A stretch of DNA of 64,000 nucleotides. Source: Pseudomonadota bacterium. GTDB taxonomy: Bacteria; Pseudomonadota; Gammaproteobacteria; Pseudomonadales; Moraxellaceae. This document shows positions 38,259 to 47,748 of the stretch, piece by piece. Both the position numbers and the translations under genes were made by a program. The stretch spans positions 1-64,000 of the forward strand of contig JAJZHK010000002.1 of assembly GCA_021804565.1 (NCBI GenBank). The letters are read 5' to 3'. Below the pieces are notes generated by a model. The model was given only the letters and a program-made list of their open reading frames with translations, was not told the DNA's origin and ran no database searches. How positions within the stretch are numbered: the stretch's first letter is position 1; each line of letters starts with the position of its first letter.

Positions 38259-39095
38259 TTACTGGCGTAACTGACGTGGCCAGAGACACTCCGGGGCCCA
38301 TGCGCGTGAAGCCCGCCAGGGGTTGATGTCGATACCGCCACGGCGGGTGTAGCGCGCCATCACCAAGAGCTCTTCGCAAGCCATGCTCTGCCAGAGGTCC
38401 ATGTAGATGCGCTCGACGCAATGCTCGTGAAAATCCGCGTGATCACGAAAGGCCAGCAGGTAATCGAGCAAGGCGCCGTGCTCAATGCCAGGCCCACGGT
38501 AGCGGATGAAAACACTGGCCCAGTCAGGCTGACCGGTCACCGGACAGTTGCTTTTGAAGAGGTGGCTGACCAGGGTCTCCGCCTTGGTCTCGGCACCCGC
38601 ACGCAATCGATGGCGATCCGGCAGCAGCGCACGCTCGTGACCCAGCTCGGCGGCATCGATACAAATAGCTTCCTCGACCGGCTGCGGCCTCCAGCAGGGC
38701 TCGTGCACATCGCCCAGATAGAGCTGCGGTGTCTCGCCCAGGCATGCCTCCAGGTCGGATTGCAGACAGAGCAGGAGCTCCTCACGCGAGGCAAACTTTT
38801 GGGCATGCAATGAGCACAGATACAGCTTGAGTGATTTGGATTCAACGAGACGCGGGCTGTGAGCGCTCACCTGCATTTGTAAAATGCCCACCTGCGGCCG
38901 TCCATCGGCCGCCAGCCAGGACAACTCATAGGCGGTCCACACATCACCGCCGTACGCCGGCCAGGCGGGCATCCCCCAAACCTGGCGGCCTGGCGCACGC
39001 TCCAGGCCCAGCAGCAGCTCAGGGTCATAGTGCTGCGGATAGGGGGTTTCTCGTCCCAGCGAACTTGCTGCGTAGTAGGGCTGATCGAGCGACAT
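38259..39095 (-). CDS. queF: NADPH-dependent 7-cyano-7-deazaguanine reductase (long form)
   Basis: 278 aa, the long gammaproteobacterial QueF, reducing preQ0 to preQ1 in queuosine synthesis. The catalytic Cys is in SNCPVTGQPDWAS; the substrate-binding Glu/His region is FHEHCVERIYMDLW. The N-terminal half carries the degenerate tunnelling-fold copy with YELSWLAADGRPQV. It follows the YadGH-like exporter genes by 3 bp on the same strand and converges closely on cspD (7-bp gap). Confidence 0.95.
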   Translation of the reverse strand: MSLDQPYYAASSLGRETPYPQHYDPELLLGLERAPGRQVWGMPAWPAYGGDVWTAYELSWLAADGRPQVGILQMQVSAHSPRLVESKSLKLYLCSLHAQKFASREELLLCLQSDLEACLGETPQLYLGDVHEPCWRPQPVEEAICIDAAELGHERALLPDRHRLRAGAETKAETLVSHLFKSNCPVTGQPDWASVFIRYRGPGIEHGALLDYLLAFRDHADFHEHCVERIYMDLWQSMACEELLVMARYTRRGGIDINPWRASRAWAPECLWPRQLRQ

Positions 39096-39098
39096 CGT

Positions 39099-39872
39099 TT
39101 ACTCCCGCAGGCCGGTACCACGGCGCAACAAGGTCCAGGCATAGAAAAAAAGGCCGATATTGAGTCCAATGAGAAGCGACAAGGCGATGGCGACCGACAC
39201 GTCGCTGCTACCGAGCACGCCGTAACGAAAGGCCTCCACCATATACAGGATAGGGTTGAGCAAGGCCAGACGCTGCCACAGGGGCGCGAGCATATGGATG
39301 GAATAAAAAACCCCACCCAGATAGGTCAGTGGCGTCAATACAAAGGTGGGGATGATGGAGATATCATCAAAACTCTTGGCGTAGATGGCATTGATGAATC
39401 CGCACAGTGAAAACAGCAGCGCCGTCAGCAAGACGGTGAAGACGACGATGCCGACGTGCATCAGATGCAAACGGGTAAAAAACAGGGACAGCAGGGTGAC
39501 GATCAGGGCTACAAACAAACCCCGAACCACCCCACCGGCCACATAGCCGGCAAGAATCAAGAGATGACCGATCGGCGCGACCTGCAACTCCTCGATGCTG
39601 CGCTGGAACTTGGCACTGTAGAAGCTGGAAACGACATTGGCATAACTGTTCTGAATGACCGCCATCATGATCAGGCCGGGCACGATGAACTGCATGTAGT
39701 CATAGCCTCCCATCGAGCCGACCCGACTACCGACCAGGTTGCCGAAGATGATGAAGTAGAGCGACATGGTGATCGCCGGGGGCAGCAGGGTTTGCACCCA
39801 GATGCGCGTAAAGCGGCGGATTTCCTTGATCAGCAAGGTGCTGAAGGCAATCCAGGCTTCATAGGCTGTCAT
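39099..39872 (-). CDS. ABC-2 type exporter permease (YadH-like)
   Basis: 257 aa inner-membrane protein with six hydrophobic segments, matching YadH in length. Signatures include RRFTRIWVQTLLPPAITMSLYFIIFG, seen at residues 16-41, and FGNLVGSRVGSMGGYDYMQFIVPGLIMM. Partner of the ATPase 11 bp upstream. The natural substrate of the YadGH exporter is not established. Confidence 0.92.
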   Translation of the reverse strand: MTAYEAWIAFSTLLIKEIRRFTRIWVQTLLPPAITMSLYFIIFGNLVGSRVGSMGGYDYMQFIVPGLIMMAVIQNSYANVVSSFYSAKFQRSIEELQVAPIGHLLILAGYVAGGVVRGLFVALIVTLLSLFFTRLHLMHVGIVVFTVLLTALLFSLCGFINAIYAKSFDDISIIPTFVLTPLTYLGGVFYSIHMLAPLWQRLALLNPILYMVEAFRYGVLGSSDVSVAIALSLLIGLNIGLFFYAWTLLRRGTGLRE

Positions 39873-39883
39873 GATGGATCTCC

Positions 39884-40807
39884 CTATGATCCCAAGGAAC
39901 GCTCGACACGAGCGACAAAAAGTTCTTCCAGGCGATTGGCCTTGTTGCGCATGCTGCTGATCTGGACGCCCTGCTCACTGAGCTGGGCAAAAACCTCATT
40001 GAGACTCTCGCCTCGACGCAAGGTCACCTCCAGGCTCATGCTGTCATTTTGTTTGAACGGCCAGGGCAGCTGCAAAGCCACCTGCAGCGGGGCGACCAGA
40101 TCAAAGACAAAAGTCTCGGCATGCAAGGTCGCCAGCAGCGAGCGCGTATCGGTGTCCTCAACCAGCCGGCCTTGGTCGATGATGGCAATGCGACGACAAA
40201 GCGCCTCGGCCTCTTCGAGATAGTGCGTGGTGAGAATGATGCTCGTCCCCTGCTTGTTGATCTGTGTCAGAAACTCCCACATCGAGCGACGCAGTTCGAT
40301 ATCGACGCCGGCCGTAGGCTCATCAAGAATCAGGAGTCTGGGCCGGTGCACCAGCGCACGCGCGATCATCAGGCGGCGCTTCATGCCCCCGGAGAGGGTG
40401 CGTGCCACGGCATGGCGCTTGTCACCGAGACCGAGCAGTTCGAGCAGTTCATCGCAGCGCTGCAGTGCCTCGCGACGCGGCATGCCGTAATATCCAGCCT
40501 GGGTCACGATGATATCGCTGACCTGTTCAAACTGACTAAAATTGAACTCCTGAGGGACCACCCCCAATTGCTTTTTGGCCAGCGACAAGTGGCGGTCGAT
40601 ATCATGACCGAAGACCGACACCTGCCCTGAGGTCTTGTTGACCAGAGAACTGAGGATACCTATGGTGGTGGATTTGCCGGCTCCATTGGGGCCGAGCAGA
40701 GCGAGGAACTCTCCCGCTTGCATGCTCAGGTCGATGCCACGTAAAGCCACTGTGCCACTGCGATAGACCTTGTGCAAATCCTTGATCAGCAAAGCCTCAT
40801 GACCCAT
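39884..40807 (-). CDS. ABC transporter ATP-binding protein (YadG-like)
   Basis: 307 aa, the size of YadG. Walker A GPNGAGKSTT, signature LSGGMKRRLMIARAL, Walker B LLILDEPTAGVD, and a C-terminal extension of about 90 residues typical of the YadG/DrrA group. The ATG at 40807 has a GGGAGCGG site upstream and gives the family N-terminus. Operon order is ATPase, permease, queF. The upstream gap is shared with a divergent MFS gene. Confidence 0.93.
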   Translation of the reverse strand: MGHEALLIKDLHKVYRSGTVALRGIDLSMQAGEFLALLGPNGAGKSTTIGILSSLVNKTSGQVSVFGHDIDRHLSLAKKQLGVVPQEFNFSQFEQVSDIIVTQAGYYGMPRREALQRCDELLELLGLGDKRHAVARTLSGGMKRRLMIARALVHRPRLLILDEPTAGVDIELRRSMWEFLTQINKQGTSIILTTHYLEEAEALCRRIAIIDQGRLVEDTDTRSLLATLHAETFVFDLVAPLQVALQLPWPFKQNDSMSLEVTLRRGESLNEVFAQLSEQGVQISSMRNKANRLEELFVARVERSLGS

Positions 40808-41041
40808 GCCCCGCTCCCATGACCGTTCTTCAAGGCAGGCATCATACCCAATCCAGAGCTCGCTGACCAAGAGACTCTCACGACAACAGACTTGTGCATC
40901 CGTCCTCCGTGTCGATCCAGCCGCCAGACGGGCCGTTCATACGAGGCTCAGGACACCGGCCGTAAAATTGACCTGAAACAACGAAATCCGTGCACCTATG
41001 CATATACAGTGGGCACCTCATTCCATCAACAGAGGTGAGGC

Positions 41042-42349
41042 ATGAACGGCGTGACATCCTGGGATACTTTGGCCCCCGATGAACAGCAACGACAGCGTGG
41101 TGTAGCGAGACGACATCTGGTCATTTCCAGCCTGGGCCTGATGCTGGGCCTAGGAATATGGATGACTTGGTCGGTTCTCGTGCTCTGGTTACCCGCCGTC
41201 GGCTTTCATCTCAGCACCGGAGAGTTGTTTGGTCTGACCACCGTCCCGGCCTTCACCGCTGCCCTGCTGCGCTTCATGTATGCCTTGGCGGCCAGCCGCC
41301 TGGGTGCCCGGCAGATGCTGCAGCTATCGACGTTAGCGCTGATCCTGCCGGCGCTCGGCATCAGCCTGGTCATGGGCCACCCCGAACTACCTTATATCGA
41401 CATCCTGGCAGTGGCCGCCTTGACCGGTTTGGGCGGTGCTTGCTTCAGTTCGGTGATGATCTCCACCAGCTATCAATTCCCCATGGCCATGCAAGGACGG
41501 GCTCTGGGCTGGACCGCAGGTCTCGGGCATCTGGGCATCGTGATGGTGCAGGCCTTGCTCCCCTGGGCCCTGATGCGTCCCCTGCTCGGCTATTTCTCGG
41601 GACCGGCATCGTCAGCTACCCACCATATGTGGATGCAAAATGCCGGCTTGATCTGGTTGCCTGGTATACTGCTGGTCCTCATCCTGGCCGAAATCGGCCT
41701 GCGTGATCAAGTACAGAGCAAGGTGACACGCAGCGTGCTGCGCGCCACTTTTTCCCGATTCGATAACTTTTTGCTGTCCTGGCTCTATCTCGGCAGTCTG
41801 GGTTCCCTGATCGGCTTTGCCTCGGTGGAGGCCCTGCTGACCCATACCCTGTTCAAAAATGCTCATCTTTCGAGCACTTATCTTGGGCCGCTGGCGGCGG
41901 TCATCGCCATCCCGGTGGGCGGCTACCTGTCTGATCGGCACCAGCGCGGCGCCCCACTGGCCGTCCTCATGTTCATGTTGACCATGGTCGCTGTCGGCGG
42001 CCTCTTCGTCAGCTTGCCGGTCGCAGATCTGGAGGGCAGTCTGCCGCTTTATGTCGGATGCTTCCTGCTGCTGTTCACCACCACCGGCATCGCCCAGGGG
42101 GCGACCCTGCAAATGATGGCCAAGCTCAGCGAAGAACAAAGCCCCGGGCACGGCCATGAAACCCTGTCGGTACTCCTGGGCTGGGGCAGCGCCATCGCCA
42201 CGGTGGGTGGCTTCTTTATCCCCGGCATGCTGGCCTCGTCGATGGCCATGTTCAACGGCACCGAGCTGGCGCTGTTTGGATTCGAGCTGTTCTATGCCAG
42301 TTGCCTGGTCATCGCTTGGTGGTTCTGGCGTCTGCGGGATCTCGGCTAA
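41042..42349 (+). CDS. MFS transporter, NarK/NNP-like
   Basis: 435 aa with about twelve membrane segments. The central part resembles the nitrate/nitrite porter (NNP) signature: GGACFSSVMISTSYQFPMAMQGRALGW then GLGHLGIVMVQ can be aligned (split here at residues about 131-175). However, the two invariant NNP asparagines of 'ALGxNAGxGNxGV' are Trp and His here, so nitrate transport is doubtful. No nitrate reductase genes are near. GAGG precedes the ATG. Confidence 0.82.
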   Translation: MNGVTSWDTLAPDEQQRQRGVARRHLVISSLGLMLGLGIWMTWSVLVLWLPAVGFHLSTGELFGLTTVPAFTAALLRFMYALAASRLGARQMLQLSTLALILPALGISLVMGHPELPYIDILAVAALTGLGGACFSSVMISTSYQFPMAMQGRALGWTAGLGHLGIVMVQALLPWALMRPLLGYFSGPASSATHHMWMQNAGLIWLPGILLVLILAEIGLRDQVQSKVTRSVLRATFSRFDNFLLSWLYLGSLGSLIGFASVEALLTHTLFKNAHLSSTYLGPLAAVIAIPVGGYLSDRHQRGAPLAVLMFMLTMVAVGGLFVSLPVADLEGSLPLYVGCFLLLFTTTGIAQGATLQMMAKLSEEQSPGHGHETLSVLLGWGSAIATVGGFFIPGMLASSMAMFNGTELALFGFELFYASCLVIAWWFWRLRDLG

Positions 42350-42355
42350 AGAGCT

Positions 42356-42371
42356 GGGGGGCAAGCCCCCC
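42356..42371. terminator. Short GC hairpin between convergent genes
   Basis: GGGGGG-CAAG-CCCCCC, 7 bp after the MFS stop and just before the end of the leftward binding-protein gene. It could halt transcription from either side, but lacks a T-run. Confidence 0.4.
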
Positions 42372-42374
42372 CGG

Positions 42375-43415
42375 TCACTCGTCCTGCTCGGCACACTCAC
42401 TACGCTGCGGCTCGCGCTTGCAGCGTATGAGTTTGAGCAAATGCATCATCTTGCGGTCGTAGTGACCATTTGCAGTCAATTGCAGGCGCGCCACCTTCAT
42501 CATCTGGGTGTATTTCTGCTGATCCTGAGCGCTCAATTCCATCCAGTACTTGGGATCGATGTTCTTCTCGCTACGCTCGATAAGTTTCCATGCACGCTCA
42601 TTTTCGCTCAGCGCATAGGTACGTAGAGCTGCGATACGCTGGTCAAGATCGGGAACCTGCTGGAGCAGACGATCACGATTGATGATGATGCTGGCGGTCA
42701 CCATGATCAGCGGGAAGTGGTAAATGGCACCTCGCTCCCCCAGGCCACGGTAGAGCTCCAAAGGCCGGTAAGTCACCGCCGGCGCGACGATGATGTCGAC
42801 CTGGCCATTGTTGAACTTGCCTCCAAAATTGGTGATATCCGAGGCGACCGGCTGCGCTCCCAGTTGCTGCACCATGAAGGCCTGCGACTTGTCCCACTCG
42901 AGGACGGCGATCTTCTTGCCCGCAGCCTTTTCCACCGAATTGATGCGCCGGTCATTGACGAAGACATACGCCCCCCCCAGCGGCACGACACCGATGACTT
43001 CATAGGGCCCCTGGATCATGTACGGCGCCAGCTTTGGCTGCGTCAAGGTCGACAACAGCAGGCGCAGGTCCTCGTAGCTGGGCACACCGCCTATCGAATC
43101 TATGCTACCGACAAACTTGTTGAACTGACGGGCCCGCAAAGTGGTCAGCGCCACCCCATCGCACTGGCCTGCCTTGAAGTCTTCGGCCGCCACCCCCTCA
43201 TCGGTGTAAACCTTGAGCGTCGCCATGATATTGAAACGACGTGCAGCCAAAGCCAGATCCTTGGCATTGGCATAGGCATCGCCCTGCTCACCGATGGGAT
43301 CGAAAATACAAAAGCGCAGATTCAAAGGCTGCGGCAAAGCTTCGACGGCCTGCGCCCCCCAGCTCAGCAGCAAAAGACTGGCAAGACACCCTGTTTTTAT
43401 CATTCTACGCAGCAT
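42375..43415 (-). CDS. AdeT1/2-like (DUF6091) periplasmic solute-binding protein
   Basis: 346 aa with a signal peptide ending near AQA (residue about 23). Motifs such as FCIFDPIGEQGDAYANAKD, AAEDFKAGQCDGVALTTLRAR, FNKFVGSIDSIGGVPS and GGKFNNGQVDIIVAPA match the AdeT1/2 group of putative transporters first noted in Acinetobacter. The fold looks like a TRAP/TctC-type binding protein; despite the AdeT name a transport or resistance role is not well established. No TRAP membrane subunits are adjacent, so any partner is elsewhere. It converges on the MFS gene. Confidence 0.82.
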   Translation of the reverse strand: MLRRMIKTGCLASLLLLSWGAQAVEALPQPLNLRFCIFDPIGEQGDAYANAKDLALAARRFNIMATLKVYTDEGVAAEDFKAGQCDGVALTTLRARQFNKFVGSIDSIGGVPSYEDLRLLLSTLTQPKLAPYMIQGPYEVIGVVPLGGAYVFVNDRRINSVEKAAGKKIAVLEWDKSQAFMVQQLGAQPVASDITNFGGKFNNGQVDIIVAPAVTYRPLELYRGLGERGAIYHFPLIMVTASIIINRDRLLQQVPDLDQRIAALRTYALSENERAWKLIERSEKNIDPKYWMELSAQDQQKYTQMMKVARLQLTANGHYDRKMMHLLKLIRCKREPQRSECAEQDE

Positions 43416-43516
43416 CGATACCTTGCTCCCTGGCTCAGATGAAGGCCATTGTCACACGCCGACACGAGCTGTCCATTGACGATGCTGCAAGGTTCCGATG
43501 TCAAGCCGGCCAGTTT

Positions 43517-43864
43517 TCAAGATCCTGGGGTGGTCGATTTGTGCATGACGATGGTGACCAGAACGACCGCATGGTCGATCGCCTGCAGGCCATGCGCCTG
43601 GTGGGCGGCCAAAAAAGTCATCTCATTTTCTCGAAGACGCGCCTGGCGTCCATCGACGTCCAGCAGGACCTCGCCTTCGACACACTGTACCGTACACTCT
43701 CCGACGTAATGGTGCTGACGCAAGACCTCGCCACGGGGCAAGACCAAGCGTATAACTTCCAGCTCCGGGGTACGTACCACGGCGCGTGAAAAGAACTCCG
43801 TATACTGCTCACCGGTCGGGTGAATATTGAAAACTTCACCGTGCTCAGGCCGACACAAAGCCAT
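43517..43864 (-). CDS. Cupin-domain protein
   Basis: 115 aa single cupin. The metal-ligand motif HHYVGECTVQCVEGEV is followed by a second motif LRENEMTFLAAHQAHGLQA; the His-His, Glu and distal His are present. Small cupins of this type bind a metal and act as dioxygenase-like or sensor proteins; its substrate is not evident. Located 101 bp upstream of the AdeT-like gene on the same strand and divergent from a small secreted protein gene. Confidence 0.82.
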   Translation of the reverse strand: MALCRPEHGEVFNIHPTGEQYTEFFSRAVVRTPELEVIRLVLPRGEVLRQHHYVGECTVQCVEGEVLLDVDGRQARLRENEMTFLAAHQAHGLQAIDHAVVLVTIVMHKSTTPGS

Positions 43865-44088
43865 GATACTCTCCTTGCTATCCCTATCCTCGCCTTCAGT
43901 ATAGCGTGGCGGATGACAACCCTGGGGTGCCGATGCGAGTCAAGCCGGCCGCGTACTCGTCCGGGCCTCCCGGGTTTTTTGCTAAGCCCTTGTTTGGACT
44001 ATTGTTCGCTGCATACGGCATTGACCATTTTCATCCCTATGTTACAATGGCCGTTTGCCTTATCCACAGCAGTTCGCCAGGAGGGATC

Positions 44089-44397
44089 ATGCGAACTCAG
44101 ACCCTGAGTATCTTTTTTCTGCTGGCCTTGCCAGCCTGCTTTGCTCATGGTCTCAGCGCACACGAGGGACGCTACAATGCCGACTTCAACCGCAACTTCC
44201 TGAGCGAGTTGCAGCGCCCTTTCAGCAGAATGGCCCTGGAACACCTGATCGGCGATAAAGGTCGCCAGATACGCCCGCACCACTACCATTGGGATGGCCG
44301 GCACGGCTCTTATCTCAACATCGATGCGCAAACCGATCACATCACCCATATCTCATTGCTGACACCGGATGGCGAGCTGATCGAGATCAGTGACTAA
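44089..44397 (+). CDS. Small secreted hypothetical protein
   Basis: 102 aa. The N-terminus TLSIFFLLALPACFAHGLSA is a clear signal peptide; LPAC could also be an imperfect lipobox. The mature part is histidine- and aromatic-rich (RPHHYHWDGRHGSY), which might bind metal. ATG 44089 follows a strong AGGAGGG site; the frame is open to 43906 but upstream sequence is not protein-like. Family not recognised. Its last 11 bp overlap the end of the convergent histidine kinase gene. Confidence 0.65.
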   Translation: MRTQTLSIFFLLALPACFAHGLSAHEGRYNADFNRNFLSELQRPFSRMALEHLIGDKGRQIRPHHYHWDGRHGSYLNIDAQTDHITHISLLTPDGELIEISD

Positions 44398-45532
44398 GCT
44401 GCGGCAAGCTGATGACAAACTGTGCCCCACCCCCCTCGCGTTGACGCGAGAAAACCTGACCGCCGTGCAGTTCCACCAAAGTGCGTACCACCGCCAGTCC
44501 CAGGCCGGCACCACCGGTATGACGGTTGCGCGAGGTATCGACACGGATGAAAGCACCAAACACTCGTTCATCCTGCCAGTCCGGTAAGCCTGGACCACGA
44601 TCGCTGACCAGGATCTCAACCCGCCCGTCATGCACCTGCATGTCGATATCGAGTGTGCCGCCTGAGGCGGCGTAACGCATGGCGTTCTCGATCAAATTGG
44701 TCAGCACCTGGCGCATGCGATCGACATCAGCAAGAACATAGGCGCTTTGGGTGTGACACTGAATCTGCATGCCCAAAGCCTGCGCCCGCTCGGCGAATAT
44801 AGGAATAAAATCGTGCAGAAAGATCTGCAGATCCAATTCTTCCTGGTGCAAGCTCAGCCGCTGCCCCTGCCCCTGCGCGATGACATTGAGATCATCCACC
44901 AGCCTGACCAAGTGCAGGACCTGATCGAGAAGACGCTGGTGCTCGCGGGCATTGCCGGTGAGCACGCCGTCGCACAAAGCGTGCAGGCGCCCCTGCAAGA
45001 TGGTCAGGGGCGTGCGCAGCTCGTGAGAGATGCTGGCGATCAATTCTTTGCGTTCGCTTTCTAGCCTGGCCAACTGGCCGGCCAGCATATTGAAGGCGCT
45101 TTGTACCCGCCCCAGCTCGCCCAGGGCATCTTCGCGCGCACGCACCCCGTAGTCCCCCGAGGTCATGCGTTCGGCGGCTTCCTCCAGTTCATCCAGCGGT
45201 CGCAAGAGCATGCGCCAGGCCCAGGCTGCCGTGCAGCCACCGATCAGTAAAGAACTGAGTATCAGCCAGAGCAGACGGTTGCGCTCATCAGGCTCAGGCC
45301 GGCTCATGAAATGATGACGGATGAGCACGGCTTCATCACTGAACTGCTGGTGCTGAGCCTGCAGATAGCGGTAGCGCTGCAGCACATCGATAGGCAGATT
45401 CTGCCAGAACGCCTGTTCAGCGCGATGCTGACGCTGCAACAGCCAGGCTTCGCTGACGAGGCCCAGGCACAGGCTCAGACTGGCGACCAGCAGCCCCAAA
45501 CGCCAGGCCGGGGTCAGGGTCAATCTGAACAT
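44387..45532 (-). CDS. Two-component sensor histidine kinase (BaeS-like layout)
   Basis: 381 aa. Two membrane segments (residues about 12-32 and 86-108) flank a short periplasmic loop of about 55 residues, followed by HAMP (RPLDELEEAAERM), H-box ASISHELRTP with His170, N-box NLIENAMRYA and G-boxes DRGPGLPD and GGAGLGLAVV. The gene overlaps the response-regulator gene by 13 bp. The pair diverges from a tripartite ABC efflux operon, as BaeSR-type or CpxAR-type envelope systems often do, so it probably controls that operon. Confidence 0.93.
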   Translation of the reverse strand: MFRLTLTPAWRLGLLVASLSLCLGLVSEAWLLQRQHRAEQAFWQNLPIDVLQRYRYLQAQHQQFSDEAVLIRHHFMSRPEPDERNRLLWLILSSLLIGGCTAAWAWRMLLRPLDELEEAAERMTSGDYGVRAREDALGELGRVQSAFNMLAGQLARLESERKELIASISHELRTPLTILQGRLHALCDGVLTGNAREHQRLLDQVLHLVRLVDDLNVIAQGQGQRLSLHQEELDLQIFLHDFIPIFAERAQALGMQIQCHTQSAYVLADVDRMRQVLTNLIENAMRYAASGGTLDIDMQVHDGRVEILVSDRGPGLPDWQDERVFGAFIRVDTSRNRHTGGAGLGLAVVRTLVELHGGQVFSRQREGGGAQFVISLPQLSH

Positions 45533-46218
45533 AGACGATAGCCCACACCGCGCACGGTCTCGATCAGATCACCACAACCGGCCATCTGCAGCTTTTTACG
45601 CAATTTGCTCAAGTGGCTGTCGACGACCCGATCCAGGGCATCGCTCTCCGGCATGCACGACTCGATCAGTTCATTGCGGCTAAAGCAGCGCCGGGGTTGA
45701 CGCGCCATATGGGCAAGCAGACGAAATTCGGTGAGGGTCAGGGGGAGTTCCTGTTCGACACCGTCGACTGGACAGGCGCGGGCAAGATGCATATCAAAGT
45801 CGATCGACAGGGCGCCCAGTCTTAAAGTCCTGGCGGTCGGCGTCGGGCTACTGAGCGACCGACGCAAGACGGCGTGTATACGCGCGATCACCTCGGCGGG
45901 ATTGAAAGGCTTGCTGATATAGTCATCAGCCCCCAGACGCAAAGCGAGCAAGGTGTTCACCTCATCGGTCAAGGCGGTCAGCATGATCACCGGCCAGTGC
46001 CCTTCGGCCCGCAAGGCTTGCAGCACATCGATGCCGTTCTGGCCCGGCAACCTGATATCGAGCAAGATGAGGGCGGGTTGCAGGCGTCGGGCCATCTGCA
46101 GTCCTTGACGCCCATCCATGGCGTGTGCCGCCTGAAAACCGTCTTGCTGCAGATAAAGCTGCAAAATCTCGGCGATCTCTTGCTCATCTTCGATGATGAG
46201 TATGCAATTTTCCGTCAC
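45520..46218 (-). CDS. OmpR-family response regulator
   Basis: 232 aa. Receiver domain with IIEDEQE, phospho-acceptor Asp54 in LILLDIRLPG and Lys103 in ISKPFNP; winged-helix effector domain with LTLTEFRLLAHMARQP and VDSHLSKLRKKL. The start is a GTG at 46218 preceded by GGAGGCGGG; the frame stays open for another kilobase across the divergent gene, but that part is an antisense shadow. Sits about 120 bp from the divergent efflux operon, with the binding site expected in that gap. Confidence 0.93.
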   Translation of the reverse strand: MTENCILIIEDEQEIAEILQLYLQQDGFQAAHAMDGRQGLQMARRLQPALILLDIRLPGQNGIDVLQALRAEGHWPVIMLTALTDEVNTLLALRLGADDYISKPFNPAEVIARIHAVLRRSLSSPTPTARTLRLGALSIDFDMHLARACPVDGVEQELPLTLTEFRLLAHMARQPRRCFSRNELIESCMPESDALDRVVDSHLSKLRKKLQMAGCGDLIETVRGVGYRLCSD

Positions 46219-46341
46219 CCCGCCTCCGCCGTACCTGTGATAGGAGCCCTGACTCGATTCTAGCCCGTCTCTGGCCGCCATATCCACACAATCTCCATCA
46301 TCAATCCATGCAGGCGCAACGCCCTTGTGGACAATGAGGCC

Positions 46342-47748
46342 ATGCAAAACCTCAGGCCTTGGCGCCGCTCCTCCCTGGGAGCCTTGTTGTGGCTCATTGT
46401 GACCCTCGCTCTGGTGGGGTGCATGTCGGCACCCAAACCGGTGATCGTCGCCGACTACGCGCCCGACGCGGCGATGAACACCCAGGCCGACGCCAGCGGC
46501 TTGCCGCAGGATGACGCTGCCTGGTGGCAGGTCTTCAACGACGCCCTGCTGAGCGACCTGGTCAAGCATGCCCTGCATGACAATCTCGACCTGCAGGCAG
46601 CACAGCAACGCCTGCTCGCCGAACGCAGCCTCAGTCTGCAGGTCGGGAAGAACTATATGCCGCAAGTCGGCTGGCTGAGCCAAAGTGTGACCTCGGCCAG
46701 TGGCATCGATACTTTTTACCAGTACGGTTTCGACGTCAGTTGGGAGCTCGGCTGGTTTGGCCGGGAAGACAGCGAAAAGCTGATGGCCCAATCGGCACTG
46801 ATGGACAGCTCGGCCCGTCTGCACGCGATCAGGGTGACCCTGGTGGGTGACGTGGTGCGTGCCTATCTGCAACTGCGACAGGCTCAGCAAGCAGCCCGGC
46901 TGCAGACGGAGCTGGCGCATCTGATCGAGCAAAGACAAACACTCAAGCAGACCGGAGCCCGTCTTGGCCTGCTCAGCCGCCAGGCCGCTGAGCACGATCT
47001 GCAACCGCTCAACGCGGTGAAGATTCAGCAGCAGCATTGGCAGACCGAGGTAGAGCTGGCCAGCCGCCGCCTGGCCCTGCTGTGTGGACTGACACAACCG
47101 CAGGCCAGTTGGCTGCAAACTCATGACTTGCACCTGCCACGGCACTATCCGATAGCACGCCTGCCGGTAAAACTGCTCGATGCGCAACCCCTGGTGCAGC
47201 AGGCGCGTGCTCAACTCCTGCACAGCGCCGCCCGTGCCGGCCTCGCCCGCGCCGACCGTTATCCGTCCATCAGCCTGGGTGCTGGTTATTTTTACGCCTC
47301 GAACATCACCCGCAATATCGTCTTCGATGGTGACACCAACTCAGCACCCAGCATAGGCCCGGTCATCAATATCCCGATCTTTGACTGGGGGCGACGTCGG
47401 CATATCGAAAAAGCCCGGCAAATGGAGATGGACGCCGCCGGCCAGGACTACCGCCAGCAAGTGCGCAAAGCCTATGCCGAGGTCGAAGAGAACCTGCTTC
47501 AGCTCCATCAGCTGGAGACGACGATCGCCTTGCAGGACCAGAGCACATCACTCGCGGCCGAGGACTTGAACCGTGCCCGGGCGCGTGTCGAGCAAGGTCT
47601 CAGCGGTCAACTGCCGGTGATCGCCACGCAGGAGCAAGAGGTGCAGACACAAGAACAGCTGCTCGCTGCCGAGATGGACGCCGCTTTGGCTTATGTCAGC
47701 CTCTACAAGTCCCTGGGCGGTCCTGATGAGCACGGGAGTATAGACTGA
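46342..47748 (+). CDS. Outer-membrane factor lipoprotein (NodT/OprM-type)
   Basis: 468 aa from ATG 46342 (GTG 46327 is an alternative). Signal peptide with lipobox LALVGC, then two outer-membrane-efflux-protein repeats: WWQVFNDALLSDLVKHALHDN and LDLQAAQQRLLAERSLS in the first, VEENLLQLHQLE and RARVEQGLSGQLPV in the second. Such proteins form the TolC-like exit duct of tripartite pumps. First gene of an eight-gene operon; its stop overlaps the permease start (TGATG). Confidence 0.93.
   Translation: MQNLRPWRRSSLGALLWLIVTLALVGCMSAPKPVIVADYAPDAAMNTQADASGLPQDDAAWWQVFNDALLSDLVKHALHDNLDLQAAQQRLLAERSLSLQVGKNYMPQVGWLSQSVTSASGIDTFYQYGFDVSWELGWFGREDSEKLMAQSALMDSSARLHAIRVTLVGDVVRAYLQLRQAQQAARLQTELAHLIEQRQTLKQTGARLGLLSRQAAEHDLQPLNAVKIQQQHWQTEVELASRRLALLCGLTQPQASWLQTHDLHLPRHYPIARLPVKLLDAQPLVQQARAQLLHSAARAGLARADRYPSISLGAGYFYASNITRNIVFDGDTNSAPSIGPVINIPIFDWGRRRHIEKARQMEMDAAGQDYRQQVRKAYAEVEENLLQLHQLETTIALQDQSTSLAAEDLNRARARVEQGLSGQLPVIATQEQEVQTQEQLLAAEMDAALAYVSLYKSLGGPDEHGSID

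Noticed and set aside
40968-40981. TTGACCTGAAACAA as a possible FNR site before the NarK-like gene
   Set aside because: Each half has one mismatch to TTGAT-N4-ATCAA, and no anaerobic genes are nearby; too weak to report as a site.
46219-47223. The response-regulator reading frame stays open for 335 codons upstream of its start
   Set aside because: It runs antisense to the outer-membrane factor gene, has no family-like content and the GTG at 46218 has a good ribosome site.
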